A stretch of DNA of 16,777 nt. Origin: Funneliformis mosseae (taxonomy: Eukaryota > Glomeromycota > Glomeromycetes > Glomerales > Glomeraceae). This document shows positions 1 to 9,893 of the stretch, in pieces. Within the stretch, counting starts at the first letter, position 1. Every line of letters begins with the position of its first letter. Made by a program: the position numbers and the translations under genes. The stretch is taken from positions 1 to 16,777 of the forward strand of contig CAJVPP010002007.1 of NCBI GenBank assembly GCA_910592005.1. The letters run 5' to 3'. The notes below the pieces were generated by a model. It made no database searches. It saw only the letters and a program-made list of their open reading frames with translations, and was not told the origin of the DNA.

Positions 1-19
1 TTTGGTTGTGTTACTTTGA

Positions 20-52
20 TTTATTTTATTTTATTTTATTTTATTTTTTTTT
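20..52. repeat. (TTTTA)n simple repeat
   Basis: A occurs every five bases (23, 28, 33, 38, 43) in an otherwise all-T tract that ends in a poly(T) run. This is a microsatellite. Confidence 0.85.
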
Positions 53-60
53 GTAAATGA

Positions 61-86
61 AATAATGAGATGTAATAATGAGATGT
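61..86. repeat. Two tandem copies of a 13-bp unit
   Basis: The unit AATAATGAGATGT is present twice without mismatch (61-73 and 74-86). It is a short direct duplication. The rest of 87-508 is A+T-rich flank with no gene that I can support. It contains an inverted pair ATGACG (366-371) / CGTCAT (385-390), which are CRE-like half sites of unknown meaning. Confidence 0.8.
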
Positions 87-508
87 AATATTCTTTTGTA
101 ACATGCATGAAACTTTGAGGATAAATTAAAACCAAAATGAATCGTGAAAAATTGTTTCCTTTAGCAAATATATGTTATGTTATGGTATGAAAATAAAATA
201 TATATACTAGTACTAGGAAAAGAAAATATTAAAAATAATGTCCTTGGTTATCCATATGCATCATTAGCTAATTGTGTAATTCTTTTTGTAAGGGAAGATT
301 AAGGTGTGTAATTGTTCTTATTTTTCAACCTTCCATTTTTCTTACTCAATTAAAACAAAAAGTAAATGACGCAACCATCGTTAACGTCATCCCCAACTCC
401 TCTTCAAAAGACAACTGATGATGGTCAATTTAGAAGAATTTCTTTTTTTTTTTTTTTCAAAATTACGATCAATCAATAATGAATGAACCTACTAAATAAA
501 TCTCCCTT

Positions 509-1033
509 TTACATGATGATACAGCATTTCCCTTTCGATACATCATCCTTTTCAGATAAAGGTTTCGATTTCCCATCGAAATAAATGCACAAAAATTTCT
601 TTCCTTTTTTGATCTGATGATCCTTTTCAGGAGGGGAAGGAGGCTGTTCTTTTTGTTGAGAATCATCAAAACCATCATGTCGATTTTGATCGTGATAATA
701 TTCGTCATCGTCATCCGAACCGCCATCAGTTTTTCTTCTTTTCCTATCGGTGGCCATATTAGCGGGCACGCTAACGGTTTTCGTCTCGTTCGTTTTGTTA
801 AACGTTATCGTAGCCGTGAAGTTATAAGGGGGTTGATCATATTTCGATACGGTGTAATTCATCGTGTATGCTGTTGGTTTTGGTTTGGAATTGTTTGGGA
901 CCACTATCGAACCTCTGGACTTTGGTGTGATGTCTACGGATCCTATGCTGTTTGCTTCGGTATTGCAAAATAATGTAATTTCCCACTTATGTCCACCGTC
1001 CATAAGTTGAGAGTGTGTAGATTTTAAATACAT
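509..1033 (-). CDS. Small hypothetical protein with C-terminal CCIIM prenylation (CaaX) box
   Basis: Single-exon frame of 174 residues; I do not recognise the family. The start is the first ATG of the frame (1031-1033). The frame stays open upstream without another ATG, and the ATG of residue 11 is an alternative start. Residues about 15-92 look like a beta-rich globular part with alternating hydrophobics. Residues 96-101 (DRKRRK) are an NLS-like basic patch. Residues 103-140 are acidic, polar and proline-rich, including DDDD. A second basic patch, KKGKK, lies at 142-146. The last five residues, C170-C171-I-I-M174, form a CaaX box (C171-I-I-M) preceded by another Cys. In known CaaX proteins X=Met favours farnesylation, and the adjacent Cys is often palmitoylated, as in yeast Ras tails. 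Membrane attachment is therefore inferred. No GTPase motifs are visible. The acidic/basic composition, the uninterrupted frame and the motif placed exactly at the stop support a real gene, but upstream exons cannot be excluded. Confidence 0.65.
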   Translation of the reverse strand: MYLKSTHSQLMDGGHKWEITLFCNTEANSIGSVDITPKSRGSIVVPNNSKPKPTAYTMNYTVSKYDQPPYNFTATITFNKTNETKTVSVPANMATDRKRRKTDGGSDDDDEYYHDQNRHDGFDDSQQKEQPPSPPEKDHQIKKGKKFLCIYFDGKSKPLSEKDDVSKGKCCIIM

Positions 1034-3010
1034 TTTGATAAAAAAAATTAAGTGGAAGAGGTTCAAAAAGTCTTGGGCAAAAATTAAAAGGAATAAAAAA
1101 AATAATGCAATGTTATGTATGTACAGCTAAGGAATTTATCCTATCAAAGAATAATACTGAAAGGTTATTTCAAATAACTTGACTTTTCTGTCTTGTTCAA
1201 AAAAAAACAGACTATAAATAATAAAAGGAATGAAGGAAAAAGAAAATGAAGGGAATGGAATGAATTGTTTGAGGTTTACTTAAGGACAAAGGGTCTCAAG
1301 TTTATCACTGGCACAGCCAGAAACAAATAAAACAAATAAAAAGGAATGTATAAAAAAAATAAATGTGTTTGTGTTGGGGAAAAAAAAATAAAAGATTTTT
1401 TGTGCGAGTGTAAATGCAAAAAAAAAATAAATAAATAAAAAACTAAAGGAAAGGATGAACGGAAAACAAACCAAGTATGGTTTCAAACTGTTTCTTGTAA
1501 CGATTTTATTTTTTTTTTTTATTCACCTTTTTTTTTCAAATCCATTTATGTTTATATAACAATATAATTATTTAATCTAAACTATTAAAAGAAAACGTTA
1601 TAAAAGATTAATTCGTTATTTTTTTTTTTTTGTGTTCACTCTTGTTACATTATTTTAGTTTCGCGTGGTTTGATGCTTGATATTGTCATTGGAAACATTT
1701 TTTGTTTGGTAACTCTTCATGTAATATGGTATCACTCATCATTATTCTCTTTATATACTAGTAAATCCCTTGGTCCTTAATTATAACACAAGTAAATAAC
1801 GTACATCTTGACAATTTTTGTTCCTTGAATGTGGAGACTAAAATTAAATCTTGTTTCTACACGGAAAAGAAATACAGGGAGTTCTGTTGATTTGTTCAGG
1901 GGTAAAAAAAAAAAAAAAAAGAGTGCGGCCCGAGCTGTTTTGAAACTATTGATGACTGCGGCACATCCCGCATTTGGATTTGGACAACAAAATAAAATTT
2001 TTTTTTTTTTTTTCATACAGATGGTTATTTCAAATGCATGAGCCTAAGGAGCTGATCCTCAGCCATAACCAATTTCTTTCTTTTTTTTTTACACTTGTCT
2101 GATCGTATCGTTTTATATTTTTTTCATTTATTGAAACGTGAGGATGAAAAATGTCCTTGTAAAATAAATGTGATGAATTTATTAATAGAATCTCTAATTT
2201 TTTTTTTATTTATTTACTTCATCCTTTTTATTTTATTTTATTTATTTTTCTTTAAAAAAAAAAAAAAAAGCGCTTGAACGATATTGGAACCTGAAATATT
2301 TATTTTTATTAGTAATAAATAAAAAACATAAAACATAAAATATTTTTAACATCCTTTTTCGATGCTTAATGATGACATATCGTTAAAAAGAATACTAATA
2401 ATGATTCTTATTGGTTCGAAATATCTAACAAACATCGATCGGTAGAAAACTAATCACCGGACTTGTTTGTAAGATGAACGATTTCCGTCCGACCATCAAA
2501 GATAATGACGTTTTAAATTAAGGACGATCGTAACATGACTAACGCATACATCACTTACTTTGCCTCCGAAATATTCATCGCAAAAACCTAAAAAATCTTT
2601 TCATCTTGGCAAATTTTAAATAATCATGTTGAAAAAAAAATAATTCGCATACATGGTCTTGCAGGAAATGATGCAGAAGATTTCGATAAAATATCGAGCA
2701 GCCAAAATTTTGACATCTTGGCAAAAATTTGATATAATAAGGGGAGGTGATCCCTTCATTTATGATGCATTAGTAGTATCCTTATTCTAGGCGTGAAATT
2801 TTTGGTCGAAAAAAAAAAATTTTGTGTTTCACAATTCCAAAATGATAATCATGTGAAATTGGATCAATTAATATGGCGAGTATCAAGTCATATTCGTTTC
2901 GAATATAGCAATAATTTTCAAAACCATCATATGTTCGTCGTCCGATTAATCATATTACCTTTTTTGAATATATGATTTTAAAGAAAACTCGACAAAGTAG
3001 ATAGAATGTT
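1034..3010. other. A+T-rich intergenic stretch, no supportable gene
   Basis: The stretch has many homopolymers, for example A/T runs near 1901-1919, 1998-2013 and 2254-2269. Open frames here are translations of poly(T)/poly(A) (Phe- or Lys-rich), or short ones such as 2793-2975 (+) that have no recognisable domain and no splice partners. No tRNA, rRNA or transposon end was seen. The 5' region of the CaaX-protein gene must lie just above 1033. Confidence 0.6.
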
Positions 3011-4760
3011 ATATATATATATGTCAACGTGGGCAGTGGACTTGGGTGTGGTGAATTAAGTACGGAGATGGCGTGATTTTTTCGGTGGGCTCAATGTGGT
3101 CATGATGGGCTGAATGTTATATAAAGTGCGCGTTTCATGGCGTTCGGGTGTATGTTAATTCTTTATCGCAGGGTACGTAAAATCGTGAGGCCGTTTTCGG
3201 AAGGCGCGCGAAGAGTGCTACAATCATTTTCCAAATGTCGGATCATTTTAAATAGATAATAAAAAAAAGGTTAATAAAATCAATTAAAATAAAAATCTTC
3301 ACATTTTTTTTTAAAAAAAAAAATAAAGTTCGAATTACTGGATGAAAACCATTCATTAAAGTTTTAAAATGAAAAGTTTCAAAATTAGATACATCTGAAG
3401 TTTGGGTGATTTCATCTGAAAAAAGATTGTCGGTCGGATCAACGTTAGGATAAATAATACTTGATAGAATGCATTCGGTTTGAGTAGAAAATTTCTTTAT
3501 AAAAAGGTTCAAATAAAATATATTGTTATGAATTTTTATTGCATAACATCGACCATACTTTTGTATTATTATGTACAATCAACTCATTGGTGGTATTAAT
3601 AAGAGAAGAAAAACTTTTCTTATAAATTATGAAAGCTATTCGTTCAGTGTGTAAGTTCAAAGACCCTACCCAAACCCTAATTGCGTTAAAAAGTTATTGA
3701 AATTCTGGAAGCGAAGTTAACAGCAGTTCCCGTAGTCCCAAATTTGAATGAAATTTCCTTGGAAGAGAGAGTGAATAAAAACCCCTAAGTTTTTTTTATC
3801 ATATTAATATCCTGTCTTTGGGAAGTCTTGATATGCAAAATGAAGGGACTCGTGTGATCCAAGTACATATATACGAGTTCTCCAGACTCGCTATTGATAC
3901 AAATCGAATAATACTTTGAGAATAAGCGCCGAGTAATGAACAGCCTCTATTCATAGGAGTTCGACGGTGATGAAAAAATACAACCAATAAGAAAGATAAG
4001 TTTGAAGGTTAATCAATCACAATGCACCTACCATACCAGGGTACTTGGTCGTTCTCTCCTCGTGAGAGAATTTAGCTTGGTAACAACCGTCACCTGAAAT
4101 GATGAAATATCCCCAATAAGAATATTTCTGGTTATGGTTTTTAGATAGCTGTGTTCCAAAATTGGTATGGTAGGAAAAAAACTATCTAGATTGACCATTG
4201 CTCTAATCATGATTTTACCATATTTGGTGTCTATCACTTTTTTTCTTTTTTGATTTAAAAAAATATAAAAGTCAAATCATGATTGGTGAATGGAAAATGA
4301 AAATTAAATTTACAACGGTTTAGCGCACCTGCAATGTAACCAACTTGTAAATAATAAATAAATAAATAATAAAACATTCAAAGCACCACATGACATTAAA
4401 TGATTTGATGACTTGTGAATTGAGGACGATCCTTCTTATGAAAATTCCTTGTAAGATTATTTCATTGTTTCTGTGGAATCTTATGATTCTTTTTTTTGGA
4501 GACGAACTCCGCACACGATTTGCAAGAAGATTTTCGTTAGGAGCCGTTATTGTCAGCGTCTGTAAACTGTACACATGGGTTCTTGAACTTGGTCATTATG
4601 AACGTCTGAAGAATCGGAGTTTCGCATGTTCGGAATCGTATCAGCGAGTGTTACAAGCAAAGTTGTTCACAATGTCAACATACCTAAAAGCTTTTCTATT
4701 TAGGTAGGCAAGTTGCGAAATAATTTACGAGAGGCCAATAAAATTATTTATTTGTAGCAT
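3010..4760. other. Unresolved, relatively G+C-rich stretch with coding-like blocks (possible broken or unrecognised spliced gene)
   Basis: This stretch has clearly more G+C than its flanks, especially 3020-3240 and 3640-4710. Open blocks of 30-110 codons occur on both strands. On minus they lie at about 4019-4180 (a Trp/Tyr-rich block followed by a GTAGGT donor-like site at 4030), 3820-3955 and 3345-3510. On plus they lie at about 3720-3787, 3831-3911 and 4390-4707. None matches a family I know, and I could not chain them into one convincing model with consistent splice phases. It may be a decayed gene or transposon remnant, or a fast-evolving gene. At this G+C content, frames of about 30 codons arise by chance. 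Confidence 0.3.
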
Positions 4761-6199
4761 ATATTCGATTATAGTTACATTTTTTTTTTCATCGGTTGAT
4801 AATTATATGAAAACGTAAATTTATCAGGTGCCCTTACCTTTATTCTTATTTATTTAATTATTTATCTTAATCTTTTTTTATTTAGAAAATTGATAAATGG
4901 AAAGGTCCTGATTTACTAGGTTTCTCTTTAATGAGGCCTTTGTTGAAAATAGCGCTAAACTTATTTAATCAATCCATATGTGATTAATGATAAACTTTTT
5001 GGCGGGCCATCAAATAAACGGTAAATTTATGAATTTATCATCAACTGTATCTTAAAGGTATCTCAATGTAATTAAAGTTTTCAAGATACACTTTGATGAT
5101 AAGGTTGCAGGCTTCAAAGCTGCAGATTTTTTTTTTTATGGTTGTCCATTCTTTAGACCGAAATGAAGAATAAAAAAAGACAATTAATCTGAATCCACAA
5201 AAGAAATTAGCGCAACTGAATATTTTTTTTTTTTTGTTATCGCACAAATTACATCACAAAATATTTCTATTCATACAATAAGTTCATTTACAATGACAAA
5301 ATTGGATTATTTATAGCAAATATTGATATATAAAAAATATATTTCCTTTCTTTTACTTTACCATAAAGAAATTTCTTAAAAATAAGCAGCCTTAAAAGAA
5401 AAATATTTCAAGGGTTAGACGTTATATATAAAAAAAAAAAAAAAACGATTGTTACCTTACTTGTTTTCTCGTTTTTTTAGTGAAAACATTTCATGGTCAT
5501 ACAAATCAAACATCCGCTATAGAAACTTTATCGCGCGTAACCATAACATTCATTTTATTGCATACATTACGAAACAGTTGATTTTTTTGTATAAATAGAA
5601 TAGCTGATAATGAAATTAATTCCCCACCGCAGTTTAGATTTCTCACTCCTAATCTAAATATATGGTAACAAATATATAATAATTTTTTTTTTTTTTTTTT
5701 TTTTTCCCCTTAACTTTATTAAGCTTCTTTATAATTTTACTCATTTAGAATTAATGTAAAGTAATTTATTTAAAAAATATTTTTACCATTCTTCAATTTC
5801 ATATCTTCTTTAGTAATAGTTCAAAACCAACACGGAGTTTCATTTTTCAAACTCTTTTGTTCATACCTTCTATATTTGGAACTACGCCTTTACAATATAT
5901 ATCAAGATTTTAACGACAATTCCTTACCTTGTACCGCATACAATTGTGCAAATGGTGCAGTTTTGTTTACCTTTGCTTTCATTTTATTAATCTCTTGAAG
6001 TTTTTTTTTTTCTTTTTCTTCAAGAATAATTACTCTTTTTTATTTATTTATCCTTCCATAAATTTATCATAATTTCCTATTATACACATTTACATACTTA
6101 TACATACATATTCCTTTTCTCCTGTCTAAAACTCTCAATATCCTTATAAGGACGTTTTTAACTCCGTTTTTTTTCGAATTGGTTTTAATTATATTTTAT
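4761..6199. other. Low-complexity intergenic DNA
   Basis: A+T-rich sequence with poly(T)/poly(A) runs, the longest being T23 at 5683-5705. No open frame has protein-like composition; the 5041-5247 minus frame is interrupted by homopolymer translation. It presumably includes the promoter and 5' UTR of the downstream membrane-protein gene. Confidence 0.6.
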
Positions 6200-6223
6200 G
6201 CTCTATTTATTACAAAATAGAGC
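6200..6223. repeat. Perfect 9-bp inverted repeat (stem-loop) upstream of the 7TM gene
   Basis: GCTCTATTT and AAATAGAGC are separated by 6 nt, ending 62 bp before the ATG at 6286. It is followed by a T7/A13 tract at 6235-6254. It could form a hairpin in the 5' UTR or promoter; function unknown. Confidence 0.6.
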
Positions 6224-6285
6224 GAAACTCTCCCTTTTTTTAAAAAAAAAAAAATTGTCATTTGTATGCGTGTTTGCCGATAAAT

Positions 6286-8611
6286 ATGGCGAGCAATAAT
6301 GAAATTGGTAACATTAGAAATGAAAATGATAAATTAATGCAGATGAGTGATTACTCATTCCTTGGTGAGTTTGAGATATCTAGTAAAAAAAAAAAAAATT
6401 CAAAAAATGTGTATCCGCGTGCTAATAATATTCAATCGTTTCAATTGAACCTTGTAGAACGATCGGTTCATGAGGTGTATATATGGATTTGGTTTCTTTT
6501 ACATGTATGGAGGGTAATTATCGAAGTCTCCTTTTCGAAGCTGAGGTCTTTCTTTTGAATTGATTTCCAAATTGAAGCATAATCATCCTTTCTTTTTTCT
6601 TGATCTCACAGTGTGATGGTTTCTCAGCATTGAGATTTAAGCACATAATATCATTTGAATTAAAATCATTTGTTACAATATTCATATTATTTGCATTGCC
6701 ATTAGAATCATTTTACGATATAGTCTCAGTAAGTGATGAAGGACCGAGAACTATTGTTTTTCTTCTCTTTGATTTTCTCCATACGTTAATTCTTTGGGTT
6801 GGAATGTATTTTTATTTTAGACAAAAATAAAATATGTGGAAGGATTATATTTATTTCCGGGTGCAGACGAAGTGATGAGGGCAAAACCAAGATGGTTATG
6901 GTCAGAAGAACACCAATTGTGGATCTTACCAAGTTATTACATATTAATGGTTGGAATCGGCTTTCAAATGTGAGTTTCTCTTTTTTATCATTTATGATGA
7001 ATTGTGATGAATTGACGTTTCTTAATTTTTTTTAAAAAAAAAAAAAAAATCTCTTCTTCCTTTTCCTGTAGGATAATTTTGTATTTATTACAATGTTTTT
7101 GGAATTATTTAGTTAATTCAATCGCGCAAACGCCATTCATGTCGAGAGAGGAATTCTCATTTCACATCGTGTGGGGGGTGATTTGCGTTGGGTCGTTTCC
7201 CGTACTACCATACGTATTTAAGAATAATGACGTCTTGTTAGAGGTAATTGCTTAAAATGCGTCACGTCATCCAAAAAAGTCCTCATGAGCTCCCAAGATA
7301 TAAAACTTTACTAATCACCGATTGTAATTTTCTTTGGATATCATTTAGACGATACCGCAAGTCGTATATGCAGCGCAACTATTTATTTTAACATTGCTTG
7401 GAGTGCGTACGCATCAAAAGTTTCGTAGATTAATTGAGACCATTTCAACGTATAAGAATTCATCAAACATTATCGCAAAGATAAGATATTTTATTGACAT
7501 GAACAAATTGTTAACCTCGGCACTGGCCATCATGAGCGCAGCATTTTGCATATTAGGCATTGACAAGTTCACGACGGCTAAAGTTATTAATAATTCCAAA
7601 CTCGCAAGGTAAGTTCACCTTCCTCTCTCCCTCTCTTTTTTTTTCCTCTACCGATCGTTTAATAACGTACGTAAATACGTTCCTAGTGACTTGTTGATTG
7701 CGCACGTCAATTTCGCATCCGTGGTTGAATGGATCGTGTTGATACTTATATTTTATCCAAGGAAGGGATTTGTTGGTACAGATGCCGGTGGAACCTCATT
7801 TAATACCAATACGAATATGGGATTAAGTAGTGTAAATACATCACAAGTCACCACCGCTACAAAATTTAGTACTTTGACGTCCGGTACTGCTGGAATCGGT
7901 GTTAATATGAATGTAATTCGGCATAGTCAAACCAACAGCGTGAGCAGTAGTCATAATTTCGGTTACGAAGACAAGCAGTCGCGTCAATATCAACTGACGT
8001 CGACACCGACACCGCCAACATCACCACCACGGACACCAACGCCAACACCGCCAACACCACTATTACCGAATAATAACAGACAAATTTATAATAAACCTCC
8101 TACCTTTAATAATGAGCCGTCACAGCCTCCGACATTACAAAAACAATCATCATTAAAACGACTTAAAAAGAAATCCTTGTCAAAAAAATCTATATCATCG
8201 GTTCCATCAAATAATAATAGCGCCACCGATCTTGATAATTATTCGGATAATAATATGGAGGAAATTATTAAAGCGCCGGTACCCTTACTTAAACGTAATA
8301 TATCAATAAGTAAAGATGGTAAAATGTTATACGGTGAGACCAAACCTTTAGGTAGGGTGAAGGGAGCCGAGTTTGTCGCCGTGGAAAAAGCGGATCCTAG
8401 CATTATGCCTAGTTATTATTTTATGGGAGAATTTACGGATAGGGATGGTAACGTACATAAAGTACCTCCCTCGCTTAACGGTATAGATCGAGGTGGTGTA
8501 GGAGGAAGAAATAGTAGTAATGTAACACCTCAACAAGGAATACAAGGGAATAATGATCATAATGTAGATAATGAGGAAGATGATGAAGAAGAATTCTTTT
8601 ATGCAATGTAA
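6286..8611 (+). CDS. Predicted seven-transmembrane (GPCR-like) fungal protein with long disordered tail
   Basis: Spliced model with exons 6286-6364, 6458-6513, 6612-6728, 6821-6969, 7072-7243, 7349-7608 and 7687-8611. All junctions are GT..AG and phases agree, giving 585 residues. ATG 6286 is chosen because the frame continues cleanly into exon 2. Hydrophobic segments lie at about 30-45, 62-82, 118-148, 164-183, 193-210, 245-262 and 279-300, i.e. seven candidate helices. A basic loop (about 211-244) precedes helix 6, and PRKGF follows helix 7. The tail (about 303-585) is Ser/Thr/Asn-rich with a Thr-Pro repeat stretch (about 383-403), a Lys-rich patch (about 435-446), a more ordered-looking segment (about 472-544, with MPSYYFMGEFTDRDGN) and an acidic end. 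I do not recognise a named family. The topology resembles a receptor (short N-terminus, 7 helices, long presumably cytoplasmic tail), but G-protein coupling is inference. A transporter-like membrane protein is the alternative. Confidence 0.8.
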
Positions 8612-8626
8612 AAAATTGATATCAAC

Positions 8627-8629
<3 letters not shown>

Positions 8630-8665
<36 letters not shown>
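8630..8665 (+). repeat. A36 homopolymer just after the 7TM stop codon
   Basis: 36 consecutive A begin 18 bp after the TAA. It resembles an integrated poly(A) tail or an expanded A-tract in the 3' UTR. The remaining space to 9148 is A+T-rich, with no gene seen; it holds the 3' flank of the 7TM gene and the promoter side of RSM19. Confidence 0.85.
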
Positions 8666-8666
<1 letters not shown>

Positions 8667-9148
8667 ATATTATATTATCTTAATTATTTAATTAACTAAT
8701 TTATTATTAAAGTGAATCCAAAGAAAAAGTTATCTATCTATTATTATACATATAATGAAAAAAGTGTATATCAAATAAAGAAAAAAGAAAAAGATTTCGA
8801 ATGACTTATAACATTGTTCCGAAATGTGTGATAGGTACACCAATTATATGTTTAATGTATGTGGCGCATCAAACTTTTTTCATTTGGCGTTCTGAGTAAA
8901 ACTTGCAGAGTAAACACGTACAGAATTTTAAAAAATTTAAGTGAATTTTATTGAATTTAGAACGTAGAAAATTGTCTGTGGCGCATATGCTGATACTTCG
9001 TCGATCATTTCCAAAAATATATTTTAAAGTATAATATATAACGATAAATGGATAATCGGGAATGATCAAAAATTAATCGGATCAAAAATTCTTGCTTTTT
9101 TCTCACCGCGCAAGTGTTTTTTAAATTTCAAAAGAAAATTTTTGGTTG

Positions 9149-9580
9149 ATGCAACCTACTCTAAAATTATTGAGTCGATCGGCTTGGAAAGGTATTTATT
9201 TGGATAGAAATACATATATATATATATATATTTTTTACGCTAAATTTTTTTTTTTTACAGGTCCCTTCTTTGTGAAGTTTCCTGGTAAATTTTTTTTGTG
9301 CTTGTCGATTCTTTTAAACAAAATCCAATGAACTATGATTTACTTATCCTTTTCCGACGCATTACTAGGCCTACGTCATGCCCAAGCGACGAAAACTCCG
9401 ATAAAAACTCAAGCAAGATCATGTACGGTTTTACCATCATTTGTCGGGTTAAAATTTTTAGTACATAACGGTAAAGATTACATACCCGTTAATATTACTG
9501 AAGAAATGGTGGGTCATAAGTTGGGCGAATTTTCTCCTACCAGGAAGAAATTTTCTTTTAGAAAAACCAAAAACAAGTGA
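9149..9580 (+). CDS. RSM19: Mitochondrial small-subunit ribosomal protein uS19 (S19)
   Basis: Structural protein of the mitoribosomal small subunit; bacterial uS19 sits in the head and contacts 16S rRNA. Spliced model with exons 9149-9191, 9261-9284 (only 24 nt) and 9369-9580; junctions are GT..AG and phases agree, giving 92 residues, the usual size for uS19. Visible family signatures are SRSAWKGPFF near the N-terminus (bacterial S19 has SLKKGPF), [18 protein letters not shown] in the middle, [10 protein letters not shown], and [15 protein letters not shown] near the C-terminus, the most conserved uS19 block. The N-terminus [15 protein letters not shown] resembles yeast Rsm19, which also lacks a long cleavable presequence. 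The ATG at 9149 is the only start that keeps the conserved first block. The gene converges on the Sel1-type gene with about 310 bp between stops. Confidence 0.95.
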
Positions 9581-9893
9581 GACGTAAGTAGGTGTTATGA
9601 TGAGAGGAAGTTTGTGAATTTTGTGAGGGATGGGCCGTTAGGCATAAAGAATGCAAGGGTATATTATATCTACATGTGTTGTACCTCGATTATGTTTTTT
9701 TTCTTTGAAAGTTTAAAAACGCTACCATGTTTATTATTAAATAATTATTTCAATACTATTAAGAATATACAAAAACAAAAAAAAAGAAAGAAAAAAAATT
9801 TTTATACAAAAGAGACCAGATATCTAGATAAAGGGTAAATTTAACATGTACAAATTAAGTTTAAATAATAGGCCAACAACTTCCGATCCGATA
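9581..9893. other. Convergent 3' intergenic region
   Basis: Shared 3' flank of RSM19 (+) and the Sel1-type gene (-). It is A-rich around 9771-9800. The open frame 9614-9838 (+) is Lys-rich translation of the A-tract and is not supported. A GTAAGT site lies 5 nt after the RSM19 stop, so a 3' UTR intron is possible but unproven. Confidence 0.6.

Noticed and set aside
617..973. 118-codon plus-strand open frame
   Set aside because: It is antisense to the CaaX-protein gene, Ile/Phe-rich with no domain; the minus frame has protein-like composition and a meaningful C-terminus.
1280..1486. 68-codon minus frame with a hydrophobic N-terminus
   Set aside because: Mostly Phe/Tyr/Ile from translated poly(A)/poly(T); no helix boundaries or partner exons, so not called as a membrane protein.
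8348..8668. 106-codon minus frame opening in the A36 tract
   Set aside because: It starts in translated poly(T) and is antisense to the last exon of the 7TM gene.
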